From Cercis canadensis (lineage: Eukaryota; Streptophyta; Magnoliopsida; Fabales; Fabaceae), in contig QAOA01002296.1 of the NCBI GenBank assembly GCA_003255065.1, forward strand, positions 154,227 to 218,226: 64,000 nucleotides of DNA, in the 5' to 3' direction. The position numbers and the translations under genes were made by a program. The notes under the pieces were generated by a model, which worked only from the letters and a program-made list of their open reading frames with translations, was not told the origin of the DNA and did not search any database. Positions 59,384-64,000 of the stretch are shown here, one piece after another. Position 1 is the stretch's first letter. Each line of letters opens with the position of its first letter.

Positions 59384-59860
59384 TAAGTTATTATTCTAAA
59401 ACTACATTATTTTCTGTTGAGTGAGTTTGGGTAGGATTTACAGTGTGATTTTAGTATCATTATAAAAATTTTAAAAAATTAAGTCACATAGTATATGTTA
59501 TAATACATAATTTATTATAAAATACAAGAACGACACGATATAAGAAAATATACTAAAAAGTAAATTTTAAAAAATTATTTCATGACACATTTTTTTTTTA
59601 TATTGTGTCGTTTTTATATTTTATATGAAATTATATGTAATGTCACAAATTAAGTTACTCAATTTTTTGAGATCTTCATAATAACATAAAAATTACTTAA
59701 TAGATCTCATCCAACCCAAAATGTTCTTGTAATTTATAAAAAACTATGCGTAATGACACAAATTGCGTTACTCAATTTTTTTAAATCTTTGTAATAATAC
59801 TAAAATTATTTAATAGATCTCATCTAAGCTCATCTAACTTAAAAATGTAATGCTACCACC
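59384..59860. mobile_element. MITE of the 5381 family with a duplicated right arm
   Basis: Left words AAAAAATTAAGTCACATAGT and TACAAGAACGACACGATATAA are matched in inverted order by TTATATTGTGTCGTTTTTATA (about 59608) and AAATTAAGTTACTCAATTTT (about 59646). The right-arm end with GATCTCATCCAACCCAAAATG is repeated with changes at about 59745-59830. No ORF. Confidence 0.6.
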
Positions 59861-60200
59861 CAAAAACAGTAGTGGTTCAAGGTTCACCTAAAATTAATAA
59901 AGCATACGGACCAACTNGATACTAAAATTATTAAATAAATTTCATCCAAATTTATGAGAATAAAAAATATAGCACTACCAGCCTAGCACCAAAAGAGGGG
60001 ATTGCTTCGCGTTCACCGTATCCGGACCAATCACTTGCACATGTTAGAGTGAGGAATCGGTCATTAATTCTTAGTCAGAGTTCACTTTTGGTACAGTGAT
60101 TACCAAATTTGTTGACTTTTGTAGTGTCTCCTACGTTAACACTTCTGAATGTATTTTTCTCTAATTTCGGGGAGAATTAAGTGTAAGTAATTTCCTTGTG

Positions 60201-60322
60201 TGCAAGATCATGATCATTTAGGTTTAAGTGGACGGATTAATAAAACCAATCATAAAATTAANTGCAAGATCATGATCATTTAGGTTTAAGTGGAAGGATT
60301 AATAAAACCAATCATAAAATTA
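60201..60322. repeat. 60-bp direct duplication around N 60262
   Basis: TGCAAGATCATGATCATTTA... ends CATAAAATTA on both sides of N 60262 with one substitution. Probable unmerged contig overlap. Confidence 0.85.
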
Positions 60323-62899
60323 CTTTTTCTACGGAAAATAACGGTGAGAATTTATTTATTTATTTGTCATTAAATAAATAAAATTAGAAATTTTAGTTGG
60401 GATAGGAGAAATATGAATTTAATTATAGACCTTAATCATATTAAAAGATCCTCAAATTGATGTATTTAGGAAGTCATGCAGCGTGAGTTAAATCCTTAAA
60501 TAATTAATAGTTTTAAATTTGACTGTGTCACTAACTGTTCTTACTCATATGTTAAGATTTCATTTTTTTTTAAATTTTTTACGATGATATTAATTTTAAG
60601 ACGTGAATCCCATTAAAAAAGTTGTGTAACACTATACTCGAACAAGAAACTTAACAACAATTGTAACATAAGTAGGTGTTTGAAGTTACAACTTTTTTCC
60701 CCCTATATTGTGTGCAATTTATGCTTCCGTTTGGAAAAAGATGAAAATGCACATAAAGAGGCAGAGAACTCTGTTGTGCTCTCCACTCTTCAGTCATCTT
60801 CATATTACAAATATGAACATTGGCAAGATACTTAACACATACTTCTAACTAAATTTGACTCCAATTACAGTAACTAAACTGAGTTAACTTGCAGTCACAA
60901 TTTGGTGAGAGCTATATGACTTTGGCAAGGCATTAGAGAGAGAGGTCATGGGCGATAGCTGTGGCCTGTGGGGCTCACTGGTTCTGAACTCTTATGTTTT
61001 TGTTTTTTGAAAAAAGCTAATCTTATGGACCCGAACCAACCCAACACAACCCACATTGGGTTGGGTTGGTTTGGGTTTTAATATTTTTTTCCCCTTTCGA
61101 TCCAACCCAAGCTATTGATTGAGTTCTAAATAGGCCTAAACCCAATTTAACTCAACCCAGGGATACACCCTCATAACTCAATTCATAAATAAAGAAAAAT
61201 AGATAAGGTCATAGAAATTACAAAAATTATTGGTGGGTGACTAAAAGAAAAAATTCCTAAGTGAGTGATTATTGAAACTTGAGTTTTTAAATTTGTCTTT
61301 CACTAACTAATGATTATTTTTTTTAATGGTCATTATTGAATATTAATTAATGATCATCCTACGTTTCTTAGCAGAGATAATTTTAGAAATTTAACTTTTA
61401 AAAATTACTTACTTGAACATATTTTTCTTTTAAATCACCTGCATATAATTGCTTGTGATTTGAGTAACCTAACAATAATTGTCTCAAAAAAAAAATTAGA
61501 GAGAATTATTCTAAAATTCTAAAACTTAGATAAAAAAGGCCATAAAATGCTAAAAGGATAAAACTTCCAAGTAAGATTTTGACACACCATAAAAAATAAT
61601 GAAAATATCTCCTAATGTTATGTAATTAATTTATTCATATATGTGATTACCATATTTAAATGTAAACGAAATAACTATATATATAAACGAAATAATCACA
61701 TGTGTAAACAAAATAAATCACATATATAAAAGGAATAACTAAATAGTACATCACTAGTGTTCCTTGGTGAAACCCCTCATCTTGGCTGCAGGTATATTAG
61801 TTTTTATTCCATTTTCTTGTTCCTCTTCAAAAGATATTAAGAAATGGACACCCACCAAAAACCAATCAAATTAGACATTAAAGAAAAGGGTAAGTATTCC
61901 TCTTGAGGTGAAATGATTTAGCTTAAATCTTTAAAATCTCTTATTCACCCTCCCTTTAAAAGTATTTCCTGCAACTTTTAATAAGTATCTTTCACTTGGA
62001 GCTAAGCTTTGGATTTTGGATGATACATTATGATTCCCTTTTCTTTTTCTAATGTTTTCTATTACTTTTGCTAATAGCATGACTTCTAACTTTAAGAAAA
62101 GAAATCTAATCATCATGATCATTCTCCACCTTTTCTATTTTTTATGCAGTTGATTTGAGCAGTTACAATTGCCATTCGGTTTTATACTGTGATGTGGGGC
62201 AAAGCCATGGAAAAGAACATTTCTACTTATATGCTTAACAATATGAGAAAATGCAAAGCAATTCTATTAATTTCTTAGTGAGGGTTCCAACATCACATGC
62301 TTTCACACCAAAAGCCTAGCAGAGATTGATCACCAAAATCCTCATTAATGGACATGATTCCAAAAGCAGTCCAACTCATGATATGTGTAACTCCTTTTAA
62401 ATTTAATCACACTAGTTCCCCTAATTACCCAAAACTATTTTATTCTTAGAATAAAGTTCATCACATTCTTTTCTATCAAATAGGAATAGAACATGCATGG
62501 TAATTTTGAAATATATGATAATCTCCTTCTCCTTCTATTATGTCACTGTTTTTGGTTTTATATTATACCTCTTAAACTACAAACCCCCTATTGACTTCTG
62601 CTACAAGATGCTGAAATCAAAACTTGGAATATAGTGACTAAAATAGGATTTGGCCAATGGGAGTTTTGAAATCAAATCTAACACTGACTTTCCCTTTTCT
62701 TTTCTAATATTGGCCTATAGATCTACAACCACACTTCCAAATAGGTGTACAATCTTGTTCTTTTTCTAATGTTTTCTATTAATTTTGTTCATAGCATGCC
62801 TTCTATCATTAAGAAAAGAAATCAAACCATGATGACGTTGATAATCACACTTTATATACAATAATTATCCCCCATTTATAGCTTCTTAAACCTCTTTTA

Positions 62900-64000
62900 G
62901 GCCTATTTGATTGGGCTTGGGCCTCATTTCATGAGTTTGGATCCAATTGGGCCTAATTGCATTTTTCAGCAATACTTGACATTTTATGTTGTCTCTGTGT
63001 TTTATGCATATCTTTAGTTCTGGATGTCTAAAAATTTCTAGTCTTATCTTGTAGGAAAGCTGAGAGAATTATCTACAACTTTCATTTAGGGCTCCAAAGC
63101 CAATTCGGACGTCCAGAAGGTCATATGTAGCCTGGAAGCCAGAAGAGATGCTGTCGCAGGATCCTAACCCGCATGCAGTGTTTGGACCATAACTTAAGCT
63201 GTAGGTGTCATATGGACTTTAAACTGGTCCCATTGGAAAGTAAGATGTAGAGCTTCAATTGTTATGAAGACCGGTTAACCAAATTGTATAGTTTAGATGG
63301 TCTTATTACCTGTCGAAGTTGGCTGATGGTTCCAGAGAACTGTTGGCACTTAAATGGGCCTAACTTCTTCATTACAAGTCCAATTGAGCCCAAACCAAAG
63401 CCTAATGAAAGCTAATTCCCATGGGAATAAGTGTGACCTAAGGGCAATTTTGGTGTGCATGTATTTTTGGAGGCTTATATGCTCAGAAGGAGGCATCCGA
63501 AATTGTATTAGGAATTAGGATATTTTGTAGACAGTTTTTTTAGTTTTCTTAGTCTTTAAGTTTTCTCTCTAGATATTTTGTAAACTTTGTTCCTCTTGTT
63601 GATGGAGGGCTGAATACTCAAATCAATCTAGGTTTTCGCTATTATGATTATTAATTCTGAGATTATGCTTTGATTGTTATTCATTTAGTTGTTAATCAAG
63701 TTCTTTCAATCCTCTGAAATATTCTGTTTGAATTGCTTAAATTCGGATTTGGATTATTCATGTGTTAATTGCTTAATTGCATGTGATTGAAGAGGATTGT
63801 ATGGATTAAATGATGTTTCTAAGCTTTTGGACGGATTGTTTACCCTTGGCTGGATTCTGGACTTAGGTTAAACTGGATTTGAATGAGTGTTTAATTCATT
63901 TAGTCTTAGTTAATCCGAATTCTAGTTGCTTAACTAGTGGATATCCATAGAGCACTGTGAGACTTCTTGATGTGTTCTAAGGCCAAGAACTAGGTTAATA
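62900..64000. mobile_element. Possible LTR or other retroelement sequence, cut by the window end
   Basis: The composition and words (repeated GGGCC/GGCCTA, TCTACAACTTTCATTTAGGG, GGAGGCTTATATGC as a TATA-like element near 63470, then CT-rich sequence) resemble plant retrotransposon LTR or leader DNA and the stretch at 21830-22330. No ORF is visible and there is no second copy for comparison. Confidence 0.3.

Larger units (their letters stand above)
58374..64000. other. Repeat-rich terminal spacer without genes
   Basis: 58374-58640 is the tryptophan synthase leader and promoter. The rest has no plausible coding gene. It contains a MITE at about 59384-59860, N positions 59363, 59917 and 60262 (the last inside a 60-bp direct duplication), GGGTTGGGTTGG-type words at 61040-61080, a direct repeat pair at 62045/62764, and an LTR-like stretch from about 62900. 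Confidence 0.55.

Noticed and set aside
1..64000. tRNA, rRNA, CRISPR arrays, bacterial-type operons
   Set aside because: By-eye reading gave no tRNA or rRNA match, and this is clearly plant nuclear DNA. A tRNAscan or Rfam search would be needed to exclude small RNAs fully.

Overview
The window is nuclear DNA of a flowering plant, most likely a woody eudicot (rosid). It is AT-rich, its genes have many GT-AG introns, and the spaces between genes are full of small foldback elements, MULE-type inverted repeats and retrotransposon pieces. I cannot name the species from the sequence alone.

Layout. Positions 1-12.7 kb are gene-poor: a palindromic MULE-type MITE with a perfect 9-bp target duplication, a Pack-MULE carrying a broken receptor-kinase fragment, two related inverted-repeat elements with GC-rich cores, other MITEs, and one small gene for a basic 65-residue protein (6812-7009). 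From 12.7 to 44 kb three minus-strand genes follow each other: a BRCT/RING/PHD-like protein (13074-19434), the coiled-coil protein FLX-like 2 (23418-27081), and the APC/C subunit CDC27/HOBBIT (29754-43988). A 5-kb CDC27 intron holds a 3'-truncated Ty1/copia element. A plus-strand gene for a coiled-coil protein with a globular C-terminus (47653-51089, TITAN9-like) lies head-to-head with CDC27. Next come a minus-strand gene for a secretory BiP/HSP70 relative that has lost the whole ATPase domain (51533-53242) and a tryptophan synthase beta type 2 gene (54797-58373), with a complete 412-bp TRIM retrotransposon in intron 3. The last 5.6 kb hold only repeats.

How the genes relate. This is a plant chromosome, so there are no operons. 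Several genes belong to growth and cell-cycle biology (CDC27; the TITAN9-like protein if correctly named; a BRCT/RING protein). FLX-like 2 next to the BRCT/RING gene matches, as I recall, the adjacent Arabidopsis genes At1g67170 and At1g67180.

Assembly caution. Ten single N bases occur. At least five sit exactly between two near-identical direct copies (26 to about 475 bp), which looks like unmerged contig or haplotype ends rather than real tandem duplication. One of these duplicates an exon of the BiP-like gene. Exon coordinates were read by eye from splice signals, reading phase and protein continuity; boundaries flagged as weak are uncertain.
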